From Rhodopseudomonas julia (GTDB lineage Bacteria > Pseudomonadota > Alphaproteobacteria > Rhizobiales > Afifellaceae), in assembly GCF_030813515.1 (NCBI RefSeq), contig NZ_JAUSUK010000001.1, positions 620,001-684,000 of the forward strand: a DNA stretch of 64,000 nucleotides, read 5' to 3'. How positions within the stretch are numbered: the stretch's first letter is position 1; the number at the start of each line of letters is the position of its first letter. Shown one piece after another: positions 48,843 through 58,156 of this stretch. Position numbers and translations under genes: made by a program. Below the pieces are notes generated by a model. It made no database searches, had not been told where the DNA came from, and was given only the letters and a program-made list of their open reading frames with translations.

Positions 48843-49838
48843 ATGGCCGAAACCTTCAAAGCCATCCTGATAGATCGGGACGAGGACAAGAAGCAGTCTC
48901 TATCGCATGCCGATCTGACGACCGACGACCTTATGGATGGCGACACGATCGTTCGCGTGACGCATTCGACGGTGAATTATAAGGATGCGCTCGCGGTCAC
49001 CGGCAAGGGGCCGGTCATTCGGCGCTGGCCGATGATCCCGGGCATCGATCTGGCGGGCGAGGTCGTCTCCTGCGACACCGGTGTCTTCAAGCCTGGCGAC
49101 AAGGTTATCCTGAACGGTTTCGGCCTCGGCGAAACGCATTACGGCGCCTACGCCGGCATGGCGCGGGTGAAGGCCGATTGGCTGATCCGACAGCCCGAAA
49201 CGCTCTCGGCAGCGGAGGCGATGTCGGTCGGCACGGCCGGCTATACGGCTATGCTGTGCGTCATTGCCCTTGAACGCCACCAGATCACGCCGGACCGCGG
49301 ACCCGTAGTGGTCACCGGCGCCACAGGCGGCGTCGGCTCTGTCGCCACCGCCATTCTCGGCAAGCTCGGCTATCACGTGATCGCCTCGACCGGGCGCAGC
49401 GAAGAGGCTGACTATCTCAAAAGCCTCGGAGCCTCCGAGATCATCGACCGCAAGGAGCTTTCTGAACCCGGAAAACCGCTCGGCAAGGAGCGCTGGGCAG
49501 GTGGTGTCGATGCTGTCGGCTCCGTCACGCTCGCCAATGTGCTCGCCCAGACGAAGTACGGCGGCGCCGTCGCCTGCTGCGGACTTGCCGGCGGCATGGA
49601 TCTCCCGGCCTCCGTCGCACCGTTCATCCTGCGCGGCGTCTCACTTCTCGGCATCGATTCGGTGATGGCTCCGAAATCGATCCGCGAACTTGCTTGGCAG
49701 CGGATTGCGAGCGATCTCGACCGCAGCAAGCTCGCTTCCATCACGCACGAGATCGCATTTTCCGATATTGAGCAGGCGACGTCCGACCTTCTTGCCGGCA
49801 AGGTGCGCGGCCGCCTCGTGATCAATATCGCCTCATAG
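48843..49838 (+). CDS. AcuI/YhdH-type acryloyl-CoA reductase (MDR family)
   Basis: This is a zinc-free medium-chain reductase of 331 residues from the ATG at 48843, with GGAG upstream. STVNYKDALAVTGKGPVIR and PMIPGIDLAGEVV are the AcuI/YhdH pattern. VVVTGATGGVGSVA binds NADPH. Characterised relatives reduce acryloyl-CoA to propionyl-CoA. The in-frame extension to 48783 has no ribosome-binding site. Confidence 0.88.
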   Translation: MAETFKAILIDRDEDKKQSLSHADLTTDDLMDGDTIVRVTHSTVNYKDALAVTGKGPVIRRWPMIPGIDLAGEVVSCDTGVFKPGDKVILNGFGLGETHYGAYAGMARVKADWLIRQPETLSAAEAMSVGTAGYTAMLCVIALERHQITPDRGPVVVTGATGGVGSVATAILGKLGYHVIASTGRSEEADYLKSLGASEIIDRKELSEPGKPLGKERWAGGVDAVGSVTLANVLAQTKYGGAVACCGLAGGMDLPASVAPFILRGVSLLGIDSVMAPKSIRELAWQRIASDLDRSKLASITHEIAFSDIEQATSDLLAGKVRGRLVINIAS

Positions 49839-49911
49839 CCAGCTAACGAGCGGTAACCAATTCGGGCCTGGCGTGTTGTGGGAGGCGTCGTGTCTTCCGT
49901 GAGGCCCAAGA

Positions 49912-50958
49912 TTGTCATCGTTCCACCCCGTTGTGGCGGTTCCCGCCCGCGATGAAGAAGAGCGTCTGCCACAACTGATCGCGGCTCTCGCCCGACAGAC
50001 ATGGCTTGCCGGAGGACACCGGCTGCCTGTCGTCATCGTCTGCAACAATTGCAAAGATGCCTCGGCCGCTGTCGCGCAGGCGGCCGCGGCCAGGGCCCCG
50101 CAAATCGCGCTCAGCCTGCTTGAGGTGACCCTGACGGGCGACGACAACCATGTCGGCGTCGCCCGACGTATGGCCATGGAAAAGGCCGCAGCCAGCGGCG
50201 CCACCGTCATCCTGACGAGCGACGCCGACGCAAGACCGGCGCCGGATTGGGTGCTCGCCAATCTGATCGCCCTGCGCAAGGGTGCGGATATCGTCGCCGG
50301 TCGCCTCGTCGGCGACCAGGAGGAAGAAGAAAAGCTCGGCCCCGGCTTCGTTCGCCGCGCCCGGCTCGTCGCCCGTTACCAGGAGCTGCTCGACCGCCTC
50401 GCCGCGCTGATCGATCCTCTCCCCCACGATCCCTGGCCACGCCACTCAGACCATACGGGCGCCAGCCTCGCTCTGCGAACGGAGCTCTATCGCGCCCTTG
50501 GCGGTCTGCCGCCTTTGCCCCGCCGCGAGGATCTTGCTCTCGTCAGCCGCGCCAGAGCGCAGGGAGCCCGACTCAGGCATGCGCCTGAGGTGGAAGTTAT
50601 TGTCTCAGCGCGCCTTGAAGGACGCGCGAAGGGCGGCATGGCCGATTGCATTGCCGCCTGGGTCGAGGAGGAAGAAGCGCAGCAGCCTCTGTTGGTCGAG
50701 GCGCCGGAACGTGCCGAGGCGCGCTTCCGGCTTCGCCGCCGCCTGCGTGATCTCGCCGCCGCCGACGGCACCTGGCGGAACGCTTTGACGGAGCGCACGC
50801 TTTCCACTCTGCCTGTTTCGGCGCCCGAACCGCCGCTTGCGTTGATCGAAAGACTGGCCGGCGACGAGCCGGACGCGCCCCGCACCATGCCGGTCGAGGA
50901 CGCGCTGTCATATCTGGAGGAGCGACTGAACCATGCCGCTAAGAGCTTCGCTGCCTGA
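49912..50958 (+). CDS. Family 2 glycosyltransferase
   Basis: This is a 348-residue glycosyltransferase starting at a TTG (49912). The GT-A domain begins VVAVPARDEEERLPQLIAAL. The metal-binding motif is LTSDADARPAPDW. HTGASLALRTELYRALGGLP is typical of the acceptor side. No membrane helix is seen. The acceptor is unknown. The end overlaps the next gene by 26 bases, so it shares a transcript with the dehydrogenase and methyltransferase. Confidence 0.86.
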   Translation: MSSFHPVVAVPARDEEERLPQLIAALARQTWLAGGHRLPVVIVCNNCKDASAAVAQAAAARAPQIALSLLEVTLTGDDNHVGVARRMAMEKAAASGATVILTSDADARPAPDWVLANLIALRKGADIVAGRLVGDQEEEEKLGPGFVRRARLVARYQELLDRLAALIDPLPHDPWPRHSDHTGASLALRTELYRALGGLPPLPRREDLALVSRARAQGARLRHAPEVEVIVSARLEGRAKGGMADCIAAWVEEEEAQQPLLVEAPERAEARFRLRRRLRDLAAADGTWRNALTERTLSTLPVSAPEPPLALIERLAGDEPDAPRTMPVEDALSYLEERLNHAAKSFAA

Positions 50959-52063
50959 CAGCGCCCCCCATCCGTCCATCCCGGTCGATCTTGCTGCCCT
51001 CGCAATGCGTATCGGGGCCGAAGCAGCCCGCCATGACGCGGCAAGATCATTCCCAGCTGAGGGCTTCGCCGCTCTTGCGGAGGCGGGGCTCCTATCCGGC
51101 CCGCTTCTGTCGGCGGAGCGGATGGAGGATCTCCTCTACCTACTTGCCGTCGTCGGGCGCGGCGACCTCAATGTCGGGCGCATTTTCGAAGGCCATGTGA
51201 ACGCCTTGCAACTCATCTCGCTCTTTGGCTCCAAGGCGCAAGAGAACCATTACCAGAGCGAGGCCAGGCGCGGTCGCATCCTCGGCGTGTGGAATACGGA
51301 CGCCCCTGGTCACCCGCTCAAGCTTGAAGACGGCGCTCTTGCCGGCGCCAAGAATTTCGCTTCCGGCGTCGATGGCCTTTCGCACGCCATCGTCACCGTG
51401 GAAGAGCCGGGAGGACGACAAATGCTGATTATGCCGGTCGCCGACAGGCCGGTCGATCGCAGCTGGTGGCGACCTCTCGGCATGAAGGCCTCCGGCAGTC
51501 ACGTCGTCGATTTCTCAGGCGTTGAGGTCGCGCCGGAATGGTTTCTCGGCCGGCCGGGCGATTATGTGCGTCAGCCCTGGTTTTCGGCGGGCGCGATCCG
51601 TTTCGCCGCCGTCCAGCTCGGCGGAGCGCATGCTGTTCTCGATGCCGCCCGCGAGCACCTGACGCGGACGGGGCGCGCCGATAATCCCTATCAGGCGCAC
51701 AGGCTCGGCGACATGGCGCTGGCCGTGGAGGGTGGCTACGGCTGGTTTGCCCGTGCCGCGGCGGCCTGGCGGCGAGGCTGTCTCGGAGAGGCCTCGGAAG
51801 CCGAACAGGGCCAGGCGGTCGCCACCGCCAATGCCATGCGCATCGCCATCGAAAAACTCGCCATGGACGTGCTCACAACAGCAGAACGGGCCGTCGGTGC
51901 CGCGGGCCTCGTGCAGCCGCATCCGTTGGAGCGGCTCGACCGCGACCTCAGAACCTATCTTCGCCAGCCCAATCCCGACGGGGCGCTTGCCGCCGTGGGC
52001 GAGGCGCTCGCCGACGGACGTTTCGTCATCGGGCGACCGCCGCGCGACATCCGCTCAGATTGA
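50933..52063 (+). CDS. Acyl-CoA dehydrogenase-like protein
   Basis: This is a 376-residue flavoprotein-type dehydrogenase. LLAVVGRGDLNVGRIFEGHV and GVWNTDAPGHPLKLE match the N-terminal and middle domains. WWRPLGMKASGSHVVDFSGV is the typical beta-domain, and the C-terminal helices are present. I cannot locate the usual catalytic Glu with confidence, so a non-standard substrate is possible. It is coupled to the glycosyltransferase upstream and lies 7 bases before the methyltransferase. Confidence 0.82.
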   Translation: MPLRASLPDSAPHPSIPVDLAALAMRIGAEAARHDAARSFPAEGFAALAEAGLLSGPLLSAERMEDLLYLLAVVGRGDLNVGRIFEGHVNALQLISLFGSKAQENHYQSEARRGRILGVWNTDAPGHPLKLEDGALAGAKNFASGVDGLSHAIVTVEEPGGRQMLIMPVADRPVDRSWWRPLGMKASGSHVVDFSGVEVAPEWFLGRPGDYVRQPWFSAGAIRFAAVQLGGAHAVLDAAREHLTRTGRADNPYQAHRLGDMALAVEGGYGWFARAAAAWRRGCLGEASEAEQGQAVATANAMRIAIEKLAMDVLTTAERAVGAAGLVQPHPLERLDRDLRTYLRQPNPDGALAAVGEALADGRFVIGRPPRDIRSD

Positions 52064-52070
52064 GGGCCGG

Positions 52071-52655
52071 ATGACGCCGCGCGCCGCGATCGATCCGGAT
52101 GGATTTGAAGAGAAGTTCCGCCACGACATTGATCCCTGGCGCTATCGAAGCTCGTCCTTTGAAGAAACGAAGCGACGCGATCTCATCGCTGCAGCCGGCA
52201 GCGGGCCCTATGCGCGCGGGTTGGAACTCGGCTGCGCGATCGGCGTCACGAGTCGCGCGCTCGCCTCGCTCACGCTCAAGCTTCTCGCGCTCGACGCCTC
52301 ACCGACGGCGCTCGCTGAAGCCAGACGAGAATGCGGCGACCTTGCCTCGGTCAGCTTCCGCGAGGCGGTGTTGCCACGCGATCTGCCACGGGGCGAATTC
52401 GACCTCATCGTCGCCTCCGAGATCGCCTATTATCTCACGGAAGCGGCGCTTCACCGCCTGGCCTTTGAGCTTCCGAAACGGCTTGCTCGCGGCGGGCGCA
52501 TCGTCCTCGTGCACCATGTGCGCCCTTTTTCGGACGCGGCCGTGCATCCGGCCCTCGCGCACGAATTTCTGCGGCAAAGTCTTGAGCGCCGCCTTGTGCC
52601 TGTCTGGCACAAAGCCCGGGCGCATTACCGGGTGGATGCGCTCATCCGCCCCTGA
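52071..52655 (+). CDS. NodS-like SAM-dependent methyltransferase
   Basis: This is a 194-residue class I methyltransferase from the ATG at 52071. FRHDIDPWRYRSSSFEETKR is the NodS-like opening, the SAM loop is GLELGCAIGVTSRAL, and FDLIVASEIAYYL is motif IV. NodS N-methylates chitooligosaccharides in rhizobia, but this relative is probably not a nodulation gene: no nodABC are present. An earlier in-frame start overlaps the dehydrogenase and is not used. Confidence 0.85.
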   Translation: MTPRAAIDPDGFEEKFRHDIDPWRYRSSSFEETKRRDLIAAAGSGPYARGLELGCAIGVTSRALASLTLKLLALDASPTALAEARRECGDLASVSFREAVLPRDLPRGEFDLIVASEIAYYLTEAALHRLAFELPKRLARGGRIVLVHHVRPFSDAAVHPALAHEFLRQSLERRLVPVWHKARAHYRVDALIRP

Positions 52656-52672
52656 CCTTGCCCACTATTCCT

Positions 52673-53485
52673 TCAAACCGTGGTGATGTCGGGCGCATCG
52701 ACCGCCTTCATGCCGACCACGTGATAACCGGCATCGACGTGGTGCACTTCGCCGGTGACCGCGCGTCCCATATCGGAAAGGAGATAAAGCGCCGACTGGC
52801 CGACATCGTCGGGCGTGACGGTGCGGCGGAGCGGGGCGTTGTACTCGTTCCACTTCAAGATGTAGCGGAAATCGCCGATCGCAGAGGCTGCCAGCGTCTT
52901 GATCGGACCGGCGGAGATCGCGTTGACGCGAATGCCGGAAGGTCCGAGATCGACGGCGAGATAGCGCACGCTCGCCTCCAGCGCCGCCTTGGCCACGCCC
53001 ATGACGTTGTAATGCGGCATCACCTTTTCCGCACCGTAATAGGTGAGCGTCAGGATCGAGCCGCCATTCGTCATCAGCTTTTCGGCGCGCTGTGCCAGCG
53101 CCGTCAGCGAATAGCAGGAGACGTAGAGCGATTTGTTGAAGTTCGCTTCGGTCGTGTCGATGTAGCGCCCGTCGAGTTCATCCTTGTCGGAATAGGCAAC
53201 CGCATGGACCATGAAGTCGAGGCCGCCCCATTCGGAGCGGATCGTCTCGAAGACGGCGTCCATCGTGGCCCCGTCCGTCACATCGCAATGGCCGACCACC
53301 AATGCGTCGAGTTCTTTGGCAAGCGGTTCCACACGCCTCTTCAGAGCGTCGCCCTGATAGGTGAGCGCAAGCTGCGCCCCGGCGTCGCGCGCTGCCTTGG
53401 CGATGCCCCATGCAATGGATCGATTGTTGGCGATTCCGAGGATCAGTCCGCGTTTTCCCGCCATGATGCCGTTTGCTGCGGTCAT
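52673..53485 (-). CDS. fabI: Enoyl-[acyl-carrier-protein] reductase (NADH)
   Basis: This enzyme does the last reduction of each fatty-acid elongation cycle. It has 270 residues. RGLILGIANNRSIAWGIA binds NADH. The catalytic pair is in HYNVMGVAKAALEASVRYLA (Tyr-x6-Lys). GPIKTLAASAIGDF is the substrate loop. GGAAG precedes the ATG. It is convergent with the methyltransferase and divergent from the FAD oxidase. Confidence 0.97.
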   Translation of the reverse strand: MTAANGIMAGKRGLILGIANNRSIAWGIAKAARDAGAQLALTYQGDALKRRVEPLAKELDALVVGHCDVTDGATMDAVFETIRSEWGGLDFMVHAVAYSDKDELDGRYIDTTEANFNKSLYVSCYSLTALAQRAEKLMTNGGSILTLTYYGAEKVMPHYNVMGVAKAALEASVRYLAVDLGPSGIRVNAISAGPIKTLAASAIGDFRYILKWNEYNAPLRRTVTPDDVGQSALYLLSDMGRAVTGEVHHVDAGYHVVGMKAVDAPDITTV

Positions 53486-53610
53486 ATTTCTTCCGTTTGC
53501 TTTGCCTTTCGCGACGCCCGGCGCCCCATGAACGGTGCCGTAATGGCACGGGATTCTGAGTGCCGCAAGCAGGGCTTCACCTCCCGTCGCCAGCTGCTAA
53601 TGTCGCTGCG

Positions 53611-55035
53611 ATGAACGACAACCCGACCCAACAGACCATCGTCTCGACCCTTTCTGCCATCGTCGGCGAGACGCATGTCCTCACCAGCCCTGAGGAAACA
53701 CGGCCTTATTGCGTGGAATGGCGCGATCTCTACTTCGGCGTGCCGGCGGCTGTCGTACGTCCCGCCTCGTCAGAAGAGGTCGCGGCCATCTTGCGCTTTG
53801 CAAACGAGACCGGCGTGTCGATCGTGCCGCAGGGCGGAAATACCGGCCTCGTCGGCGCCCAAGTGCCGGACGAGAGCGGGCGCGAAGTCGTTCTGACGCT
53901 CGAGCGGCTGAAAGCGATTCGCGACGTCGACCGCGAAGGTGCAACGCTCGTGGCAGAAGCCGGCGTCGTATTGGAGGAGATCCAGAAGGCCGCGAGCGAA
54001 GCAGGCCTGTTCTTTCCCTTGTCGCTCGGGGCACAGGGCTCCTGCCGCATCGGCGGCAACATCGCCACCAATGCCGGCGGCACGGGCGTGCTCGCCTATG
54101 GCAACACACGCGATCTCGTGCTCGGTCTCGAAGTGGTCATGGCCGACGGCACCATCTGGAACGGCCTGCGCCGGCTCCGGAAGGACAATACCGGCTACGA
54201 CCTGAAACAGCTCTTCATCGGCTCGGAAGGCACGCTCGGTGTTATCACGGCAGCGTCTCTGAGGCTCTTTCCCGCCCCCAAGGGCCGCGCCGTCGCCTTT
54301 CTCGCGGTTGAAGACCCTCAGACGGCCCTCACGCTCTTTCGCCGGTTTTCGCAGACCGCCGGCTCGGCTCTGACCGGTTTCGAGCTGATGCCGCGCCTCG
54401 GGATCGACTTCGTGCTCAGGCACCAGGAGGGGACACGCGATCCGCTCGAGACGCCCTATCCGTGGTACTGCCTCGTGGAGATTTCCTCCGGCCGCAGCGA
54501 GGCGGAGGCGAGCGAGCTGATGGAGACGACGCTCGAAGCCGCCTTCGAGGCGGAGGAAGTGCTCGACGGCGCACCCGCCGCATCCCTCGCCCAGGCAGCC
54601 GAGTTCTGGCACATCCGCCACACGATGAGCGAGGTGCAGAAGAAGGAAGGCGGCTCCATCAAACACGACGTGTCGGTGCCGGTCGCCAAGATCCCCGAAT
54701 TTTTGAGACGCGCATCGGCGGCTGTCACAGAGGCCGTGCCCGGCGCGCGGCCCCTGCCCTTCGGCCATCTCGGCGACGGCAACATCCATTACAATGTGAG
54801 CCAGCCCGTCGGCGCCGACCGGGACGAATTTCTGGCCCGCTGGGACGAGGTGAACAAAATCGTTCACGGCATCGTCGGGGAGCTGTCCGGCTCGATCTCG
54901 GCCGAGCACGGCATCGGGCGCTTGAAGCGCAAGCTCCTCGTGGAGGTGAAAAGCGAGATCGAGATCGATCTCATGCGCAGGATCAAGAACGCCTTCGATC
55001 CGAACGGCATCATGAACCCCGGACGTATGCTGTGA
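53611..55035 (+). CDS. FAD-linked 2-hydroxyacid dehydrogenase (GlcD / D-2-hydroxyglutarate dehydrogenase type)
   Basis: This is a 474-residue flavoenzyme of the GlcD/DLD family. The FAD domain has IVPQGGNTGLVGAQVPDES and SCRIGGNIATNAGGTGVLAYG. The C-terminal part has PFGHLGDGNIHYNVSQP and SISAEHGIGRLKRK, both diagnostic of the family. The substrate is likely a D-2-hydroxyacid; D-2-hydroxyglutarate and D-lactate both fit. The ATG at 53611 is used; a frame extends to 53560. Confidence 0.9.
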   Translation: MNDNPTQQTIVSTLSAIVGETHVLTSPEETRPYCVEWRDLYFGVPAAVVRPASSEEVAAILRFANETGVSIVPQGGNTGLVGAQVPDESGREVVLTLERLKAIRDVDREGATLVAEAGVVLEEIQKAASEAGLFFPLSLGAQGSCRIGGNIATNAGGTGVLAYGNTRDLVLGLEVVMADGTIWNGLRRLRKDNTGYDLKQLFIGSEGTLGVITAASLRLFPAPKGRAVAFLAVEDPQTALTLFRRFSQTAGSALTGFELMPRLGIDFVLRHQEGTRDPLETPYPWYCLVEISSGRSEAEASELMETTLEAAFEAEEVLDGAPAASLAQAAEFWHIRHTMSEVQKKEGGSIKHDVSVPVAKIPEFLRRASAAVTEAVPGARPLPFGHLGDGNIHYNVSQPVGADRDEFLARWDEVNKIVHGIVGELSGSISAEHGIGRLKRKLLVEVKSEIEIDLMRRIKNAFDPNGIMNPGRML

Positions 55036-55496
55036 CGTCACTTACGATCGCCGAATTCGACCGCGCAGATTTTGACCGCAAAAACGAAGATGCCCTCGTC
55101 GCGCTGTGGGAGCGCGCCGGCCTCACACGGCCATGGAACGAGCCGCGCCAGGATGTCCGCTTCGCCCTTGCCGCACCCACAAGCACGATCCTCGTCGGAC
55201 GCAGGCGCGATGACGATCAACTGGTCGCCTGCGTGATGGTCGGCCATGACGGGCATCGCGGCGCCGTCTATTACGTGGCGACGGACCCGGACTGGCGCGG
55301 CCATGGCTTCGGCCGGGAGATGATGGCGGCGGCGGAGGCCTGGCTTGCCGCGAAAGGCATCTGGAAGCTCAATCTTCTCATTCGCGGCGACAACGAGATC
55401 GCCAAAGGCTTCTACGAAGCGATCGGCTTCCAGGCTCAGGATCGCATCTGTATGCAGAAGGAGATCCGGGCAGCGGAAAAACCTGCAGCCGATTAA
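55032..55496 (+). CDS. GNAT-family acetyltransferase (YpeA-like)
   Basis: This is a 154-residue GNAT protein from the GTG at 55032, which overlaps the upstream stop by 4 bases. The acetyl-CoA loop is DWRGHGFGREMM, with YYVATDPDWRGHG before it and NEIAKGFYEAIGF at the C-terminus, as in YpeA. The N-terminus has ALWERAGLTRPWNEP. The substrate is unknown. Its end overlaps the convergent SRAP gene by 4 bases. Confidence 0.88.
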   Translation: MTSLTIAEFDRADFDRKNEDALVALWERAGLTRPWNEPRQDVRFALAAPTSTILVGRRRDDDQLVACVMVGHDGHRGAVYYVATDPDWRGHGFGREMMAAAEAWLAAKGIWKLNLLIRGDNEIAKGFYEAIGFQAQDRICMQKEIRAAEKPAAD

Positions 55497-56212
55497 AGCA
55501 ACCTCTGCTGCACCGGTTTTGCCGGGGGAGTCTCCGCATCCTCGGACACCGCCTCGATCAGTCCGGGATCATCGTCGGCGACGCGGTTCACCCGCCGTGA
55601 GACAGGCGTCGCCTGCAGCGTCTCCGCCCCAAGATCGGTGAGGATCGACAAGGCGGCGTCGGTCATGTCCTCGCCCGCAAGCCACAGCGCAAAATTGTCC
55701 GCCGCAATCATCGCCGGGCGCCGATGATGCACCTCGTCGAGGGGCGGCTCGGCCGCGACCGTGATGATGGCGGCGGTGTCGATCTCGCTCCCGTCCGCAC
55801 CGATCCAGGTCTCCCAGATGCCTGCGAAGGCGACAGGCCCGCCCTTCTTCGGTGCGATCCAATAGGGTTGCTTCGGCCCTTTGCTCCGCGTCTGCCACTC
55901 ATAGAAGCCGGAAGCCGGAACGAGGCAGCGGCGCCTGCGAATGGCGTTGCGGAACGCCGGCTTTTCGCGGATATCCTCCGCCCGCGCATTGATGAGGAGC
56001 GGAAAGCGCGTCGTATCCTTGACCCAGGACGGCAGGAAACCCCAGCGCATGGGGACGCCTTCGACGCCGTCGAATCCCTGGCGGATGACGACGATCGGCT
56101 GCGTCGGGGCGATGTTGTAGCGGGGCGGCAGGAGACGCTCGTCGAAAACGGCGAGGTCGAAAAGCTCCTTGATGACGTCGGCCGGCATGGCCAGAACGAA
56201 GCGTCCGCACAT
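55493..56212 (-). CDS. SRAP-family (YedK/HMCES-like) abasic-site protein
   Basis: This is a 239-residue SOS-response-associated peptidase-domain protein. Relatives form a stable crosslink with abasic sites in single-stranded DNA. Cys2 (MCGRF) is the crosslinking residue. NARAEDIREKPAF, PASGFYEWQ and the His in VHHRRPAM complete the active site. The usual HDRMP is HHRRP here. A Pro/Glu-rich tail follows. It is divergent from the Nudix gene. Confidence 0.92.
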   Translation of the reverse strand: MCGRFVLAMPADVIKELFDLAVFDERLLPPRYNIAPTQPIVVIRQGFDGVEGVPMRWGFLPSWVKDTTRFPLLINARAEDIREKPAFRNAIRRRRCLVPASGFYEWQTRSKGPKQPYWIAPKKGGPVAFAGIWETWIGADGSEIDTAAIITVAAEPPLDEVHHRRPAMIAADNFALWLAGEDMTDAALSILTDLGAETLQATPVSRRVNRVADDDPGLIEAVSEDAETPPAKPVQQRLL

Positions 56213-56253
56213 AGGCTCTGTGTATCAGCGCCATGCGGCAAAAGGGAGAGCGG

Positions 56254-56718
56254 ATGACAAAGCCGGGCACGAGTTCAGAAAGACCGGCCACCGATCCCGT
56301 CGATGGCGCGAGCATCGTGCTTCTCAAGCGCACGGCCGTCCTCCTGGTCCGCCGCAGCAAACCGCCCTTCAGCGCCGTCTGGAGCTTCCCCGGCGGCCAT
56401 GTGGAGCCCGGCGAAACAGCAGAAGCAGCGGCACGCCGCGAGCTGATGGAGGAGACAGGACTTTCCGCCGGCCCCCTCGTCTCGCTCGGACGTCATGAGA
56501 CGGGCGGCACCCCATCGAAACATCTCAAAGTCTTCACCGCCCATCATTGCGGCGGCGAGCCCGTGGCCGGCGACGATGTCGACCGCGCGATCTTCGTCCC
56601 CTTCGAGGAGGTTGGTGGGCTGCCGCTTACGCCCGGCGCGATCGCGTTCATCGCAAAAGCAATCGCTGCGGGCGTTGCACATGAGGAGGACGGGGTATGC
56701 GCCCTCGCATCGGCTTGA
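56254..56718 (+). CDS. Nudix hydrolase
   Basis: This is a 154-residue nucleotide-diphosphate hydrolase from the ATG at 56254, with GGGAGAG upstream. The Nudix box spans [18 protein letters not shown] and the following MEETGL, with all signature positions filled. The substrate cannot be told. Its last 22 bases overlap the next gene. Confidence 0.9.
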   Translation: MTKPGTSSERPATDPVDGASIVLLKRTAVLLVRRSKPPFSAVWSFPGGHVEPGETAEAAARRELMEETGLSAGPLVSLGRHETGGTPSKHLKVFTAHHCGGEPVAGDDVDRAIFVPFEEVGGLPLTPGAIAFIAKAIAAGVAHEEDGVCALASA

Positions 56719-57194
56719 AGCGAGAAAGACCCCGGCGCATGATCGTAACGATGCGGCGCCCTTCTTTTCTTCTGATCCTCGTGTTCTTGATCTCTCTCGC
56801 GGCCGGCCAGACCGGCATCGGCTTCCTTGGCACGGCCTCTGCGCAGGAAGGCGGCGACGCTGCGGCTTCGCAGAAATCCTCCGAGCCCCCGCCCCCGATC
56901 TACGAGCCGAAGCTCCTGCGCCTGTCGGAGCTTCTGGGCGCCCTCTATTTCCTGCGCAATCTCTGCGGCGCGGATGACGGGCCGGCCTGGAAGGCCGATA
57001 TGGAGGCGATGCTCGCGGCCGAGGCGCCAGGCCCGGAACGCAAGGCACGGCTCATCGGGCGCTTCAACCATGGCTTTGAGACGTACAACGCCGTCTATGA
57101 AAACTGCACGCCGGCTGCCGAGGCGAGCATCGCCCGCTATCTGAAGGAAAGCGCGGAGATCGCCTCCGACATCCGCACCCGCTACGGGCAGTAA
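56697..57194 (+). CDS. TIGR02301-family secreted protein
   Basis: This is a 165-residue protein with a basic start and a signal segment ([20 protein letters not shown]) ending near ASAQE. The mature part has [20 protein letters not shown] and [18 protein letters not shown]. Two well-separated cysteines are the known feature of this alphaproteobacterial family and suggest a disulfide. The function is unknown. GGAGG precedes the ATG inside the Nudix gene. Confidence 0.83.
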   Translation: MRPRIGLKRERPRRMIVTMRRPSFLLILVFLISLAAGQTGIGFLGTASAQEGGDAAASQKSSEPPPPIYEPKLLRLSELLGALYFLRNLCGADDGPAWKADMEAMLAAEAPGPERKARLIGRFNHGFETYNAVYENCTPAAEASIARYLKESAEIASDIRTRYGQ

Positions 57195-57390
57195 ACGCGG
57201 CGGGCGGAGAGGGAAAGCCAACGGGGGGTCATGCAGGAATTTGCGTGCTGCCTCGCTCTCGCCATCGAAACCGGCAGAAATTCATGATGGGCAAAAAGGG
57301 GGATTGGTCGAGATGACCGACACAGCCGGAGCGGGCGCCGTCGCGGCATTCGCCGCATCGACGCAGAGACAAGATCGATCGGAGGCATCC

Positions 57391-58140
57391 GTGCCTCGAA
57401 ACGCTCGGAGGTTCGGCGGCGTCGCGGCGATCGCCACGGCATTTTTCCTTGGGCTCAGCGCAACCGCCTTCGCACAGGATGATGCCGGCTCGGAGAATGC
57501 GCCAGCTGCGGCCTCGGACGAGCAGGCGACGCCGGCACCCGCGACACCGGCCGAGGGCCAATCGGATGAGGAAGCGGAGCCGGCCCCGGAGACCGGTGAG
57601 GCGCGCGAAGCGCCGGCACAGGCCGCGCCTCGAGATTCGCAGGCGGCAGCCGAGCCCGGCAAGGCCGTGCCGGAATATCTCGATGTCCTGAAGGGCGAGC
57701 AGGCGATGCCCGAGCCCGTGCGCAAAACCTGGGAGGCGCTGCATGAGGCAGCGCTCTCCGGCGATATCGAGCGGCTCAGACCTCTGATCGAGGCGCAGGA
57801 TCCGGCACCCGCCTTCGGCTTCGACAATGTCGGCGATCCGATCGACTATCTGAAATCTCTGTCCGGCGATCCGGAAGGCCGGGAGATGCTCGCCATCATG
57901 CTGGAAATCCTGGAGAGCGATTTCCTTTATGTCGATCGCGACAGCCCCAATGCGATGTATCTCTGGCCGTATTTCGCGCGCTATCCGCTCGACCGGCTCT
58001 CGCCGCAGCAGATGGTGCAGCTTTTCACGCTGATCACGGCCGGCGACTGGCAGGATATCAAGTCCTACGGCGCCTACATCTTCTTCCGTCTCGGCATCAG
58101 CCCGGACGGGCGCTGGCACTTCTTCCTGGCCGGCGACTGA
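57391..58140 (+). CDS. Secreted protein with Pro/Ala/Glu-rich linker, unknown function
   Basis: This is a 249-residue exported protein from the GTG at 57391; GGAGG lies 5 bases before it, which decides the start over several upstream options back to 57241. The signal peptide is RFGGVAAIATAFFLGLSATA, ending FAQ. An acidic low-complexity linker (about 30-95) follows. The folded part has YLDVLKGEQAMPEPVRKTWE and ends FFRLGISPDGRWHFFLAGD. I do not recognise the family. Confidence 0.72.
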   Translation: MPRNARRFGGVAAIATAFFLGLSATAFAQDDAGSENAPAAASDEQATPAPATPAEGQSDEEAEPAPETGEAREAPAQAAPRDSQAAAEPGKAVPEYLDVLKGEQAMPEPVRKTWEALHEAALSGDIERLRPLIEAQDPAPAFGFDNVGDPIDYLKSLSGDPEGREMLAIMLEILESDFLYVDRDSPNAMYLWPYFARYPLDRLSPQQMVQLFTLITAGDWQDIKSYGAYIFFRLGISPDGRWHFFLAGD

Positions 58141-58156
58141 CCGCGCCTCCCCGCGC

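Noticed and set aside
52071-52655. Nodulation gene nodS
   Set aside because: Only a NodS-like methyltransferase is present; nodABC and a nod box are absent, so a nodulation role is not supported.
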